DNA of 64,000 nt from Microcella flavibacter (lineage in GTDB: Bacteria; Actinomycetota; Actinomycetes; Actinomycetales; Microbacteriaceae). How positions within the stretch are numbered: position 1 is the stretch's first letter; every line of letters starts with the position of its first letter. The notes under the pieces were generated by a model. It was not told where the DNA came from. It made no database searches and was given only the letters and a program-made list of their open reading frames with translations. Shown here piece after piece: positions 9,950-18,317 of the stretch. The translations under genes and the position numbers were made by a program. The DNA lies in the NCBI RefSeq assembly GCF_012530535.1, contig NZ_CP051299.1, positions 744,001-808,000 on the forward strand. Reading direction: 5' to 3'.

Positions 9950-10528
9950 ATGACGCTTCTCACCGACACCCAGCCCGCATCCACCGCTGCCGCCTCGACG
10001 GCCGAGTCGGCCGAGGCCGCCGACCGCGCCGACCGCCTCACGGCCGCCGGCACCGCCTGGGCCGAGCGCATCGCCGCCGACCCGGGAACCGCCCACCTCA
10101 CCTACCGAGTCTCGGGGGAGGGGCAGGGCTCGGTCGCGACGAGCATCCGCGCCGGCAAGCACGTCTTCCTCGTCGACGAGCCCGGCGCCCTCGCGGGCGA
10201 CGACGTCGCCGCGAGCCCCGTCGAGTACGCGCTCGGCGCGCTCATCTCCTGCCAGGTCGTCGTCTACCGCCTCTACGCGCAGGCGCTCGGGATCCGCGTC
10301 GACGAGATCGACATCGCCGCCGAGGGCGACCTGGATGCGCGCAAGCTGTTCGGCATCGACGAGAGCGTGCGGGCCGGCTTCAGCGACATCCGCCTCGTCA
10401 TCACCCTCACCGGGCCCGAGACCGACGAGCGCTACCAGGAGCTGCGCGAGGCCGTCGACGCGCACTGCCCCGTGCTTGACCTCTTCGCCAACCCGACGCC
10501 CGTCAGCGCGGTCGTGCGCAAGGGCTGA
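9950..10528 (+). CDS. OsmC/Ohr-family protein
   Basis: 192 residues. OsmC-like proteins reduce organic hydroperoxides with a pair of cysteines. Both are present: ALISCQVVVYRLYAQALG and AVDAHCPVLDLFANPTPV. The conserved SPVEYALGAL stretch is also visible. The first 45 residues are Ala/Ser/Thr-rich and probably disordered. A TAGCGT hexamer 7 bases before the ATG suggests a leaderless mRNA, with a decamer repeat array just upstream. The gene is convergent with the exonuclease gene (8-base gap). Closest subgroup cannot be set by eye; a peroxidase role is expected from the family. Confidence 0.88.
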   Translation: MTLLTDTQPASTAAASTAESAEAADRADRLTAAGTAWAERIAADPGTAHLTYRVSGEGQGSVATSIRAGKHVFLVDEPGALAGDDVAASPVEYALGALISCQVVVYRLYAQALGIRVDEIDIAAEGDLDARKLFGIDESVRAGFSDIRLVITLTGPETDERYQELREAVDAHCPVLDLFANPTPVSAVVRKG

Positions 10529-10536
10529 GGCTCGCT

Positions 10537-11151
10537 CTAGCCGAGCACCGCGGGTCGACGGTCGGCCGCCTCGGCCTCGGCGGCCGGGCCGATCGCGCCG
10601 AGCTGCGTGCCGCAGATGCGGGCGAGCTCGGCCACGTCGGAGGCGTCGTGCCGCTTCGCCGCGTGCACCATGATCGCGGCGCAGGCCTCGGCGTCGGCGA
10701 GCGCGTCGTGGTGCGCGAAGTCCTCGAAGCCCGCCGCCATCGCCGCGACGGGCAGCCGGTACGAGTCGAGGTGGTAGGTCTTGCGGGCGACCCGCAGGCT
10801 GCAGGCGTAGCGCAGGCTCGGCACCGCGAGCCCGCTCGCCTCGGTGGCGGCGCGCAGCACGCCCATGTCGAACCCCGCGTTGTGGGCCACGAGAACGTCG
10901 TCGTCGACGAAGTCGAGCAGGGCATCCAGCTGATCGGCCCACAGGGCGGCGTCGACGATGTCGGCGGCGGTGATGCCGTGGATGCGCGTGTTCCACTCGA
11001 GCATGTGATCGAAGCCCATCGGCGGGCGGATGAGCCAGCCGGTCTTGTCGACGACGCGGCCGTCGGCGACTTTCACGAGCCCCACCGAGCAGGCCGAGGC
11101 CGCGTGGTTGTTGGCGGTCTCGAAGTCGATGGCGGTGAAGTTCAGGGGCAC
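10537..11151 (-). CDS. DnaQ-like DEDDh 3'-5' exonuclease
   Basis: 204 residues. Exo I has AIDFETAN (Asp-x-Glu), Exo II has AHNAGFDMGVL, and Exo III has HHDALADAEA with the His and Asp of the DEDDh class. It is a standalone domain like the actinobacterial exonuclease-domain proteins and the proofreading subunit, with no polymerase or UvrC fusion. It probably trims DNA or RNA 3' ends; the substrate is unknown. The start is GTG at 11151. The C-terminal 25 residues are Ala/Glu-rich and unconserved in appearance. Confidence 0.88.
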   Translation of the reverse strand: MPLNFTAIDFETANNHAASACSVGLVKVADGRVVDKTGWLIRPPMGFDHMLEWNTRIHGITAADIVDAALWADQLDALLDFVDDDVLVAHNAGFDMGVLRAATEASGLAVPSLRYACSLRVARKTYHLDSYRLPVAAMAAGFEDFAHHDALADAEACAAIMVHAAKRHDASDVAELARICGTQLGAIGPAAEAEAADRRPAVLG

Positions 11152-11206
11152 CGTCCGATGCTCGCATGCGCCCCCGACAGCGTTCGCCGCCCACGCCGGT
11201 CGGCCC

Positions 11207-11212
11207 TACCGT
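11207..11212 (+). promoter_or_regulatory. Leaderless -10 hexamer of the EamA gene
   Basis: TACCGT, 6 bases before the GTG at 11219. This spacing supports the GTG as the start and a leaderless transcript. Confidence 0.5.
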
Positions 11213-11218
11213 TGAGGC

Positions 11219-12166
11219 GTGCCCGTCGCCCTCCGCCGCTACAGCCCGCCCGTGCTCGCCCAGCTGTTCTGGGCGTCGAACTTCGTCGTCGCGGCGATCG
11301 TCGTCGACGAGTTCAGCCCGCTCGAGCTGACCTTCCTGCGCTGGGTCGGCGCCCTGCCGATCCTGCTCGTGCTCGCGCAGCTGCTCGAGCGCCCCCGGTG
11401 GCGGGATGCCCTGCGCGAGTGGCCGCGGCACCTGCTGCAGGCCGCGCTCGGCATGGTCGGGTACACGCTCTTCCTCTACGCGGCGCTCGCGACGACCTCG
11501 CCCGTCACGGCCTCGGTGATCAGCGCCATCAACCCGGCCGTCATCGCGATCGCCGCGGTGATCGTGCTCGGCGAGCGCATCATGGCGCTCGGCATCGCCG
11601 GCATCGTGGTGTCGTTCGCGGGCGTGCTCGTCGTGGTGCTCACCGGCCAGGGCGGGGGAGAGCTCGCGTTCAGCTCCGGCGACCTGCTCATGCTGGGTGC
11701 GATCGCGGTGTGGACGGCCTACGTCATCCTCGGCCGCACGGTGCGCACGCCGCCGATCACGGCCACCGCGATCCAGGCCGGCATGAGCATCCTGCTGCTC
11801 GGCCCCGTCGTCGCGATCGTCGGGTTCGGCGCGACGCCGAGCGGTTCCGGCTGGCTCGGGCTCGCCTGGATCATCGTGTTCCCCTCGGCGCTCGCCTACC
11901 TGTTCTGGAACATCGCCGTCAGCACGCTCGGACCCTCGCGCACGGGCGTCTTCCTCAACCTGCTGCCCGTGTTCACGGCGCTCATCGCGCTGCTGTTCGG
12001 CGACGTCATCACGATCGGGCAGGTCGTCGGCGGGCTCATCGTGCTCGCGGGGGTGTCGCTGACGACGCGGCCCGGGGCGACGCGGGCCGGGCCCGGCGCG
12101 TCCGCTCCTCCGGGCGCCTTCGTCTCCGAATCGGGCTCCGCGTCGGGGGAGCGCCCACCCGCGTAA
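11219..12166 (+). CDS. EamA/DMT-family transporter
   Basis: 315 residues with about ten hydrophobic segments in two repeats, each an EamA domain (first repeat from FWASNFVVAAIV, second from LLMLGAIAVWTAYVILGRTV). The motif SVISAINPAVIAIAAVIVLGERI is typical of the RhaT/YdcZ-like drug-metabolite transporter superfamily, which export or import small metabolites; the substrate cannot be told. The start is GTG, supported by TACCGT 6 bases upstream. The last 30 residues form a Gly/Ala/Pro-rich cytoplasmic tail. Confidence 0.9.
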   Translation: MPVALRRYSPPVLAQLFWASNFVVAAIVVDEFSPLELTFLRWVGALPILLVLAQLLERPRWRDALREWPRHLLQAALGMVGYTLFLYAALATTSPVTASVISAINPAVIAIAAVIVLGERIMALGIAGIVVSFAGVLVVVLTGQGGGELAFSSGDLLMLGAIAVWTAYVILGRTVRTPPITATAIQAGMSILLLGPVVAIVGFGATPSGSGWLGLAWIIVFPSALAYLFWNIAVSTLGPSRTGVFLNLLPVFTALIALLFGDVITIGQVVGGLIVLAGVSLTTRPGATRAGPGASAPPGAFVSESGSASGERPPA

Positions 12167-12177
12167 CGGGTGCCGCC

Positions 12178-12241
12178 GAGTTGCGGGTTCCTGGCGAGTT
12201 GCGCCGACGGAACCCTCATCTCGGCCGAGAAGGCGCAACTC
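12178..12241. repeat. Dispersed intergenic repeat, copy 1 (TTGCGG-TTCCTG type)
   Basis: Begins with TTGCGGGTTCCTGGCGAGT and ends with GAAGGCGCAACTCGA. The inner arms GAGTTGCGCC (12196-12205) and GGCGCAACTC (12232-12241) are a perfect 10-bp inverted repeat. A related element with the same two end motifs lies at 15149-15225. It sits between the EamA gene and the next gene. The rest of this gap up to 12434 holds no coding signal that I can see. Confidence 0.5.
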
Positions 12242-12434
12242 GATGCTCGCGAGTCGCCCTGATCGCGGCGAGACGACGGTCGGCGTCGAAACGACGCTTC
12301 CGTCGAGGCGTCTCGACGCGAACCGTCGTTTCGGCGTGCTCGCCCGACCCGGTCGGAGACCGCACCCGCGCCGCGACCTGGATGCGCGCTGAGCGGATCC
12401 CCCGCGCGCGGGCCGGGCGTGGCACCGTCGAGGG

Positions 12435-12941
12435 ATGACCGAGAACACCTCTGACTCCAGCCTGCAGGACCGCCGCGAGACCGTGCACGAGATCATCGGG
12501 CGCGCGTCGATCGCCATGCTCACCACGCAGACCTCCTCCGGGTCGCTGCACGCCCGCCCGCTCGCGATCGTCACGCGCGACTCCGAGCCCGGCGCCCTCT
12601 ACTTCTTCACCGGCCACCCGAGCGAGAAGACCGATGAGCTCGCCGCGTTCCCGTTCGTCAACGTGTCGATCAGCGAGTCGAAGGGCTACCTCTCGCTCAC
12701 CGGCAGCGCGAGCGTCACCCGTGACCCGGCCCTCATCGACGAGCTGTGGAACCCGGGAGCCGAGGCCTGGTTCGAGGGCGGCAAGACCGACCCGAGCGTC
12801 GCCCTCATCCGCGTCGACCTCGCCGCCGCCGAGTACTGGGACACCGACAAGCCCGCCCTCGCGAAGGCCGTCGAGTTCGTGCGCGGCCTGACGAGCGACC
12901 ACGAGCCCGACATGGGCGACCACGGCACCGTCAAGCTCTAG
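12435..12941 (+). CDS. Pyridoxamine 5'-phosphate oxidase-like (general stress protein 26) protein
   Basis: 168 residues. The split-barrel flavin-binding fold is indicated by IIGRASIAMLTTQTSSGSLHARPLAIV, LYFFTGHPSEKTDELAAFPFVNVSIS and KGYLSLTGSASVTRDPALIDELWNPGAEAWFEGG, all typical of the Ydag/GsiB-26 group. These proteins bind FMN, FAD or F420 and are linked with stress; enzymatic substrates are mostly unknown. It is followed after 58 bases by the luciferase-like gene, also a flavin-type enzyme, but no coupling is evident. Confidence 0.88.
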   Translation: MTENTSDSSLQDRRETVHEIIGRASIAMLTTQTSSGSLHARPLAIVTRDSEPGALYFFTGHPSEKTDELAAFPFVNVSISESKGYLSLTGSASVTRDPALIDELWNPGAEAWFEGGKTDPSVALIRVDLAAAEYWDTDKPALAKAVEFVRGLTSDHEPDMGDHGTVKL

Positions 12942-12999
12942 CTCTCCGGGCTCCGGCGCTGCAGGGAATGGCCGGGGCGGGTCGGCGCTTGAGAAGAGC

Positions 13000-14055
13000 A
13001 TGACCCGTCTCGGCTTCCTCTCCTTCGGCAACTGGATGCCCGGCCACGGCTCCGCGGTGCGCACCGGCGCCGACGCGCTCCTGCAGGGCGTCGAGCTCGC
13101 CGTCGCCGCGGAGGAGGCCGGCGTCGACGGCGCCTTCTACCGCGTGCACCACTTCGCGAAGAACCACTCGAGCCCGTGGCCGCTGCTCGCCGCCGCCGCG
13201 GCGCGCACGAGCCGCATCGAGCTCGGAACCGGCGTCATCGACATGCGCTACGAGAACCCGCTCGCCATGGCCGAGAACGCGGCCGCGACCGACCTCATCA
13301 GCGGCGGCCGGCTGCAGCTCGGCATCAGCCGCGGATCACCCGAGACCTCGGTGGCGGGCTACGAGCACTTCGGGAACGTGCCCGGCACGGGCCTCGGCGC
13401 CGTCGAGGGCGAGTCGGACGCCGACATGGCCCGCCGCCACACGGCGCGGTTCCGCTCGGCGATCGCCGGCGAGCTCATCGCCCCCGGCAACCCGCAGATG
13501 GTCGACAGCGACCGGCCCTTGCCCATCACGCCGCAGGCCCCCGGGCTCGACGAGCGCATCTGGTGGGGCGCCGGCACCCGGGCCACCGCCGTCTGGACGG
13601 CGGAGCAGGGCATGAATCTCATGAGCTCCACGCTGCTGACGGAGGACACGGGCGTGCCCTTCGACGAGCTGCAGGCCGAGCAGATCGCACTGTTCCACGA
13701 GGCCTGGCGGGCGGCCGGATGGGCGCACGCCCCGCGCGTGTCGGTGAGCCGCAGCATCCTGCCGATCATCGACGACGAGACGGCGCACTGGTTCGCGCTG
13801 CACGCGCAGGCCGAGCAGCGCGACCAGGTGGGCATCCTCGACGGCTCGCGCTCGCGCTTCGGCCGCAGCTACATCGGCACGCCCGAGCAGATCGCCGCCG
13901 AGCTCGCGCAGGACGCCGCCGTGCAGGCCGCCGACACCCTTCTCGTGACCGTGCCGAACCAGCTCGGCGTCGACATCAACGCGCGGATGCTCGGCGCTCT
14001 CGCCCGGGACGTCATGCCGGTCGTCGACGCGGCGCGGGCGCCGTCGCTGGCCTAG
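13000..14055 (+). CDS. LLM-class flavin-dependent oxidoreductase
   Basis: 351 residues, a TIM-barrel luciferase-like monooxygenase. Visible are the N-terminal SFGNWMPGHGSAVRT, the cofactor-binding stretch IELGTGVIDMRYENPLAMAENAAATDLISGGRLQLGISRGSPE, and IGTPEQIAAEL near the C-terminus. It probably uses reduced FMN or F420 to oxidise a small organic molecule; the substrate is unknown. The metallophosphoesterase gene begins 5 bases after its stop, so the two are probably co-transcribed. Confidence 0.9.
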   Translation: MTRLGFLSFGNWMPGHGSAVRTGADALLQGVELAVAAEEAGVDGAFYRVHHFAKNHSSPWPLLAAAAARTSRIELGTGVIDMRYENPLAMAENAAATDLISGGRLQLGISRGSPETSVAGYEHFGNVPGTGLGAVEGESDADMARRHTARFRSAIAGELIAPGNPQMVDSDRPLPITPQAPGLDERIWWGAGTRATAVWTAEQGMNLMSSTLLTEDTGVPFDELQAEQIALFHEAWRAAGWAHAPRVSVSRSILPIIDDETAHWFALHAQAEQRDQVGILDGSRSRFGRSYIGTPEQIAAELAQDAAVQAADTLLVTVPNQLGVDINARMLGALARDVMPVVDAARAPSLA

Positions 14056-14060
14056 CTCTC

Positions 14061-14573
14061 GTGCGCCTCCTCCTGCTCAGCGACACCCATCTGCCCCTGC
14101 GCGCGAAGGTGCTGCAGCCGCAGGTGTGGGAGCTGGTCGAGCAGGCCGACCTCGTCATCCACGCGGGCGACTGGGTCGACGTGGCGACGCTCGACGAGCT
14201 GTCGTCGCGCTCCCGGCGTCTGGTCGGCGTGGCGGGCAACAACGACGGCCCCGAGCTGCATGCGCGCCTCGGCGAGGTCGCGCGGGTCGAGGTCGACGGG
14301 GTGCGCATCGCGGTCATCCACGAGACGGGCGCCGCGGCAGGACGCGAACGGCGCTGCGATGCTCAGTTCGGTGCGTCGGTGGATGCTCCGGCCGACGTGC
14401 TCGTCTTCGGCCACTCGCACATCCCCTGGGATTCGACCACCCCGGGCGGACTGCGCCTGCTCAACCCGGGCAGCCCGACCGACCGCCGGCGTCAGCCCGT
14501 CGGAACGGTCATGACCGCCGAGGTCTCGGGCGGGCGGCTGCACTCGGTCGAGCTGGTGCCGACGCCGCGCTGA
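14061..14573 (+). CDS. YfcE/MJ0936-type metallophosphoesterase
   Basis: 170 residues. All calcineurin-like metal-binding motifs are visible: LLLLSDTHLP (Asp-x-His), VIHAGDWVD (Gly-Asp), GVAGNNDGPE (Gly-Asn-x-Asp), IAVIHE, and FGHSHIPWD (Gly-His-x-His). The family hydrolyses phosphodiesters or phosphomonoesters with two metals. The GTG start is chosen because homology begins at VRLLLLSDTH and the preceding gene ends 5 bases upstream; the frame is open further upstream only as a shadow. Confidence 0.88.
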   Translation: MRLLLLSDTHLPLRAKVLQPQVWELVEQADLVIHAGDWVDVATLDELSSRSRRLVGVAGNNDGPELHARLGEVARVEVDGVRIAVIHETGAAAGRERRCDAQFGASVDAPADVLVFGHSHIPWDSTTPGGLRLLNPGSPTDRRRQPVGTVMTAEVSGGRLHSVELVPTPR

Positions 14574-14605
14574 GGCCTTGCTCCACGCTCGGCTAGCCTT
14601 CCTCG

Positions 14606-15016
14606 ATGGATTCCTCACCGACGCAGTCCGCGCCCGTGCTCATCACCGGGGTCGGCCGACTCGCGGCGGTCGCGCGGCAGGTGCCCGAGGGGGAGGGGCG
14701 CATCGTCGCCTTCACGAGCGACCACGTCGTCGACAACCTGCCCTACGGCGCGAGCAAGGGCGCGCTCGACCGCATCGTCATCGCGGCGGCGCGCGAGCTC
14801 GGGCACCTCGGGCTGACGGCGAACCTCATCAACCCCGGACCGGTCGACACCGGCTGGATGACGGACGAGGTGCGCGAGCACCTGACCGCGCGTCAGCCGA
14901 CCGGTCGGCTCGGCACGCCGGAGGATGCGGCGCGACTCGTCGACTTCCTGCTCTCGCCCGAGGGCCGCTGGATCTCGGGGCAGCTGCTCACCAGCGACGG
15001 CGGCTTCTCGGTCTGA
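14606..15016 (+). CDS. SDR-family oxidoreductase with large internal deletion
   Basis: 136 residues, against about 250 for the family. The N-terminus PVLITGVGR resembles an SDR first strand and cofactor turn. The sequence then jumps to RLAAVARQVPEGEGRIVAFTSDHVVDNLPYGASKGALDRI, the strand-5 and catalytic Tyr-x-x-x-Lys region, followed by a normal C-terminal half (NLINPGPVDTGWM...GQLLTSDGGFSV). About 110 residues of the Rossmann fold are absent with the frame kept. TAGCCT 6 bases before the ATG looks like an intact leaderless promoter. Without most of the NAD(P) site activity is doubtful. It may be a pseudogene or an evolved short protein. Confidence 0.6.
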   Translation: MDSSPTQSAPVLITGVGRLAAVARQVPEGEGRIVAFTSDHVVDNLPYGASKGALDRIVIAAARELGHLGLTANLINPGPVDTGWMTDEVREHLTARQPTGRLGTPEDAARLVDFLLSPEGRWISGQLLTSDGGFSV

Positions 15017-15038
15017 CGGCCGGTTCCCCTCCTCGGCG

Positions 15039-15095
15039 CCTTCCACAACTGCGGAGTGAGTGAGACGGACTCGGCCGTTCCGTGGTTGTGGAAGG
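15039..15095. repeat. Dispersed palindromic element (CCTTCCACAACTGCGG type), copy 1
   Basis: Left end CCTTCCACAACTGCGG and right end CCGTGGTTGTGGAAGG are imperfect inverted repeats (two mismatches in 16). The element lies between the convergent SDR and gamma-glutamyltransferase genes, so it could act as a bidirectional terminator. A perfect relative is at 59925-59981. Confidence 0.6.
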
Positions 15096-15148
15096 GGCGC
15101 GGAGAACAGACCCGCCCAGCGAGCCGAAACGCGTTCCGCTCTCGCCCA

Positions 15149-15225
15149 ATTGCGGATTCCTGCCGAGTGGAGGCTTTCGAAGGCGCATCTCGACGCGGAA
15201 CGTGCAACTCGGCAGGGTGAGGCCG
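15149..15225. repeat. Dispersed intergenic repeat, copy 2 (TTGCGG-TTCCTG type)
   Basis: Starts ATTGCGGATTCCTGCCGAGT and includes GAAGGCGCATCTCGA, both shared with 12178-12241 apart from single substitutions. CCTGCCGAGT near the start and ACTCGGCAGG at the end are inverted repeats. No gene is visible between 15017 and 15286; the gap holds only this and the preceding element. Confidence 0.5.
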
Positions 15226-15286
15226 CAAGCCCTAACGGCCAGCGGCGCGCGGCTCGCCCGAGGCGCGCGACCCGCGCCGCGCATCC

Positions 15287-17128
15287 CTACCGCCCGGCCG
15301 CGTACCCCTGCGCCCCGCGCGAGTTCGCCGCCGCGTACATCCAGCCGCGCGTGCGCTCGATGCCGACGGCGCTGAGGCGTCCGAGCGTCCACGGCCCGGC
15401 GACCGTCACGTCGTGCCCGCGGGACCGCAGCCCCTCGATGACCGAGGAACCGAGCCGCGACTCGACCGTCAGCGACGCCGGCTGCACCGTGCGCGGCTGG
15501 AACGACGCCACGAGCGAGTCCGTGTGGAACATCGGCGCATCGATCGCCGCCTGCGGCGCATAGCCGCCGACGATGCGGCGCAGCACGTAGAGCAGCTGCC
15601 ACTGGTCCTGCTGGTCGCCGCCCGGGGTGCCCAGAGCCTCGAACGGGATGCCCTCGCGCGCCAGCATCGTCGGCGACAGCGTCGAGCGGGGCCGAACGCC
15701 GGGCGTCAGCGCTGACGGCGACGACGTGTCCAACCACATCATCTGCGCGCGCGTGCCCAGGCAGAACCCGACCTCGGGGATGAACGGCGACGACTGCAGC
15801 CAGCCGCCGGAGGGCGTCACCGAGATCAGCGTGCCCCACCGGTCGACGACGTCGAGGTGGCAGGTGTCGCCGCGGGTGCGGCCCGAGCGGTCGATCGTCG
15901 GCTCGCCCGCTCCGGCGACGGCCGCGACGGCGTCCTTGAGCACGATCGGCGGCTGCCAGGGCGTGCGCCCGCCGGGGGCTCCGGGACGCACCTCGTGCGA
16001 CGCGGTCTCGCCGATGAGGGCGGCGCGCTCGGCCGCGTACGACCGCTCGAGCATGGCGTCGAGCGGCACGTCGACCACGTCGGGGTCGGCGTACCAGGCG
16101 TCGCGATCCGCCATCGCGAGCTTCAGCGCCTCGGTGATGGTGTGCACGCCGAGCTCGGTCGAGGGGTCGAGCACCTCGTCGCCGTGCGTCGCCGCGCGCG
16201 CCTCCAGGATGGCGAGGGTCTGCAGCATCACCGGCCCCTGCGTCCAGGGCCCGGCCTTCAGTACGTCGACGCCGCGGAAGGTGCGCGAGATCGGCGGCTC
16301 GAAGCGGGGCGCGAAGCCGGCCATGTCGGCCGCCGTGATGACGCCCGCGTGGTCGCCGCCCGTCGAGTGCCAGCTCGGTCGCTGCACGAACTCCTCGACC
16401 GCCTGCGCGATCGGCCCCGCCCTCCACATTCCGATCGCAGCATGGATGCGCTCCTCGCGCGTCGCGTTCGACTCACCCGCACCGATGAGGCGCGTGAGCG
16501 TCGCGGCCCACGGCTCGTTGCGGATCATGTCGCCCGCCTCCGGGATGCGCCCCTCGGGCATCCACTGGTCGTAGGAGGTGCGCCAGTGCTGCTCGAACAG
16601 CGGCGCGACGGCCGCGATCGTGCGCACGACGGCGGGATGGACGGGGTGGCCGTTCTTCGCGTAGCCGAGGGCCGGGGCGAGCACGTCGCGCAGCTCCCAG
16701 GTGCCGCGGTCGGCGAGCAGCTGCAGCCACGTGACCACCGAGCCGGGAACGGCCGCGGCCAGCACGCCGGCGCCGGGCACCTCGTCGAGCCCGAGCGAGC
16801 GGTAGTGCTCGATCGTCGCGGCGGCGGGGGCCGCGCCCTGGCCGGCGAGCACGATGGGCGCCTCGCCCGCGGGAGCGATGATGCCGGTGAGGTCGCCGCC
16901 GGGGCCGTTCAGGTGCGGCTCGACGACGTGCAGCACGAAGGCGCAGGCGACGGCGGCGTCGACGGCCGTGCCGCCGCGCTCGAGCACCGACTGGGCCGTG
17001 GCGGTGGCGAGCCAGTGCGTGCTCGCCGCCATTCCGAAGGTGCCGCGCAGCTCCGGGCGGGTGAGGTCGGCCGGGGGAGGCGTGAAGGCAGAAGGGGTGG
17101 CGGGGGCGGCGTGGGCGTCGGTGCTCAT
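15287..17128 (-). CDS. Gamma-glutamyltransferase-family protein
   Basis: 613 residues. It is an Ntn-hydrolase that normally self-cleaves before a catalytic Thr; here the site is in RTRGDTCHLDVVDRWGTLIS, in the place of the family's T-T-H-x-x-V-V-D. Other signatures are GGTAVDAAVACAFVLHVVEPHLNGPGGDLTG and LSPTMLAREGIPFEALGTPGGDQQDQW. No signal peptide is visible, so it may be cytosolic and act on a gamma-glutamyl or cephalosporin-like amide rather than on periplasmic glutathione. TAGCGT 6 bases before the ATG suggests a leaderless mRNA. True substrate is unknown. Confidence 0.9.
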   Translation of the reverse strand: MSTDAHAAPATPSAFTPPPADLTRPELRGTFGMAASTHWLATATAQSVLERGGTAVDAAVACAFVLHVVEPHLNGPGGDLTGIIAPAGEAPIVLAGQGAAPAAATIEHYRSLGLDEVPGAGVLAAAVPGSVVTWLQLLADRGTWELRDVLAPALGYAKNGHPVHPAVVRTIAAVAPLFEQHWRTSYDQWMPEGRIPEAGDMIRNEPWAATLTRLIGAGESNATREERIHAAIGMWRAGPIAQAVEEFVQRPSWHSTGGDHAGVITAADMAGFAPRFEPPISRTFRGVDVLKAGPWTQGPVMLQTLAILEARAATHGDEVLDPSTELGVHTITEALKLAMADRDAWYADPDVVDVPLDAMLERSYAAERAALIGETASHEVRPGAPGGRTPWQPPIVLKDAVAAVAGAGEPTIDRSGRTRGDTCHLDVVDRWGTLISVTPSGGWLQSSPFIPEVGFCLGTRAQMMWLDTSSPSALTPGVRPRSTLSPTMLAREGIPFEALGTPGGDQQDQWQLLYVLRRIVGGYAPQAAIDAPMFHTDSLVASFQPRTVQPASLTVESRLGSSVIEGLRSRGHDVTVAGPWTLGRLSAVGIERTRGWMYAAANSRGAQGYAAGR

Positions 17129-17222
17129 CGCACCACGCTAACCCGGCGGCCTGGCCGCCCTGAGCATCCATCGCCCCTCATCGGCGCAGCCGCCGTCGAA
17201 CCGGCCCGCCCGACCCCGCCGG

Positions 17223-17228
17223 TAGACT
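17223..17228 (+). promoter_or_regulatory. Leaderless -10 hexamer of ychF
   Basis: TAGACT, 8 bases before the GTG at 17237; supports that GTG as the start. Confidence 0.45.
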
Positions 17229-17236
17229 CGACCCCC

Positions 17237-18310
17237 GTGGCTCTCACTATCGGCATCGTCGGCCTGCCCAACGTCGGCAAGTCCACCCTGTTCAACGCGC
17301 TGACCAACAACGACGTGCTCGCGGCGAACTACCCGTTCGCGACGATCGAGCCGAACGTCGGCATCGTCGAGCTGCCCGACCCGCGCCTGCAGGTGCTCGC
17401 GGGCATCTTCGGCAGCGAGAAGATCCTGCCCGCGACCGTGTCGTTCGTCGACATCGCCGGCATCGTGAAGGGCGCGAGCGAGGGCGAGGGGCTCGGCAAC
17501 CAGTTCCTCGCGAACATCCGCGAGGCGGAGGCGATCGCCCAGGTGGTGCGCGCCTTCACCGACGACGACGTCGTGCACGTCGCCGGCAAGGTCGACCCGG
17601 CCGGCGACATGGAGATCATCAACACCGAACTCATGCTGGCCGACCTGCAGACGCTCGAGAAGGCCATCCCGCGCTACGAGAAGGAGGTGAAGGGCAAGAA
17701 GCTCGAGCCCGCCGTGCTCGAGGCCGCCCTCGCCGCCCGCACGATCCTCGAGAGCGGCACGACCCTCTCGACGGCCGGCTTCGACGCCTCGCCCATCCGC
17801 GAACTGGGCCTGCTCAGCGCGAAGCCGTTCATCTACGTCTTCAACGTCGACGAGGGGGTGCTGGGGGATGCTGCGCGCATGTCCGAGCTGGCGGCTCTTG
17901 TCGCCCCGGCTCAGGCCGTCTTCCTCGACGCCAAGATCGAGAGCGAGCTCATCGGGCTCGACGCCGACGACGCCGCGGAGCTGCTCGCGTCGACCGGTCA
18001 GACCGAGAGCGGCCTGCACCAGCTCGCCCGCATCGGCTTCGACACGCTCGGCCTGCAGACGTACCTCACCGCCGGCCCCAAGGAGTCCCGCGCCTGGACG
18101 ATCGGCAAGGGCTGGAAGGCTCCGCAGGCCGCGGGCGTCATCCACACCGATTTCGAGAAGGGCTTCATCAAGGCCGAGATCATCGGCTTCGACGATCTTG
18201 TCGCGACCGGCTCGATCGCCGAGGCCCGCGCCAAGGGCAAGGCCCGCATCGAGGGCAAGGACTACGTCATGCAGGACGGGGACGTGGTGGAGTTCCGCTT
18301 CAACGTGTAG
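17237..18310 (+). CDS. ychF: Redox-regulated ATPase YchF
   Basis: 357 residues, an Obg-type P-loop protein that prefers ATP. Visible are G1 GLPNVGKSTLFNAL, switch I PFATIEPNVG, G3 DIAGIVKGASEGEGLGNQFL, and NVDEG (F-N-V-D-E) in place of NKxD, the hallmark of the YchF group, followed by the C-terminal TGS domain (GLQTYLTAGPKESRAWTIGKGW). It associates with ribosomes and affects translation and stress responses. Start is GTG behind TAGACT. Its stop is 7 bases from the end of the convergent HEPN gene, which marks the left edge of the atypical island. Confidence 0.96.
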   Translation: MALTIGIVGLPNVGKSTLFNALTNNDVLAANYPFATIEPNVGIVELPDPRLQVLAGIFGSEKILPATVSFVDIAGIVKGASEGEGLGNQFLANIREAEAIAQVVRAFTDDDVVHVAGKVDPAGDMEIINTELMLADLQTLEKAIPRYEKEVKGKKLEPAVLEAALAARTILESGTTLSTAGFDASPIRELGLLSAKPFIYVFNVDEGVLGDAARMSELAALVAPAQAVFLDAKIESELIGLDADDAAELLASTGQTESGLHQLARIGFDTLGLQTYLTAGPKESRAWTIGKGWKAPQAAGVIHTDFEKGFIKAEIIGFDDLVATGSIAEARAKGKARIEGKDYVMQDGDVVEFRFNV

Positions 18311-18317
18311 CGCCTTG

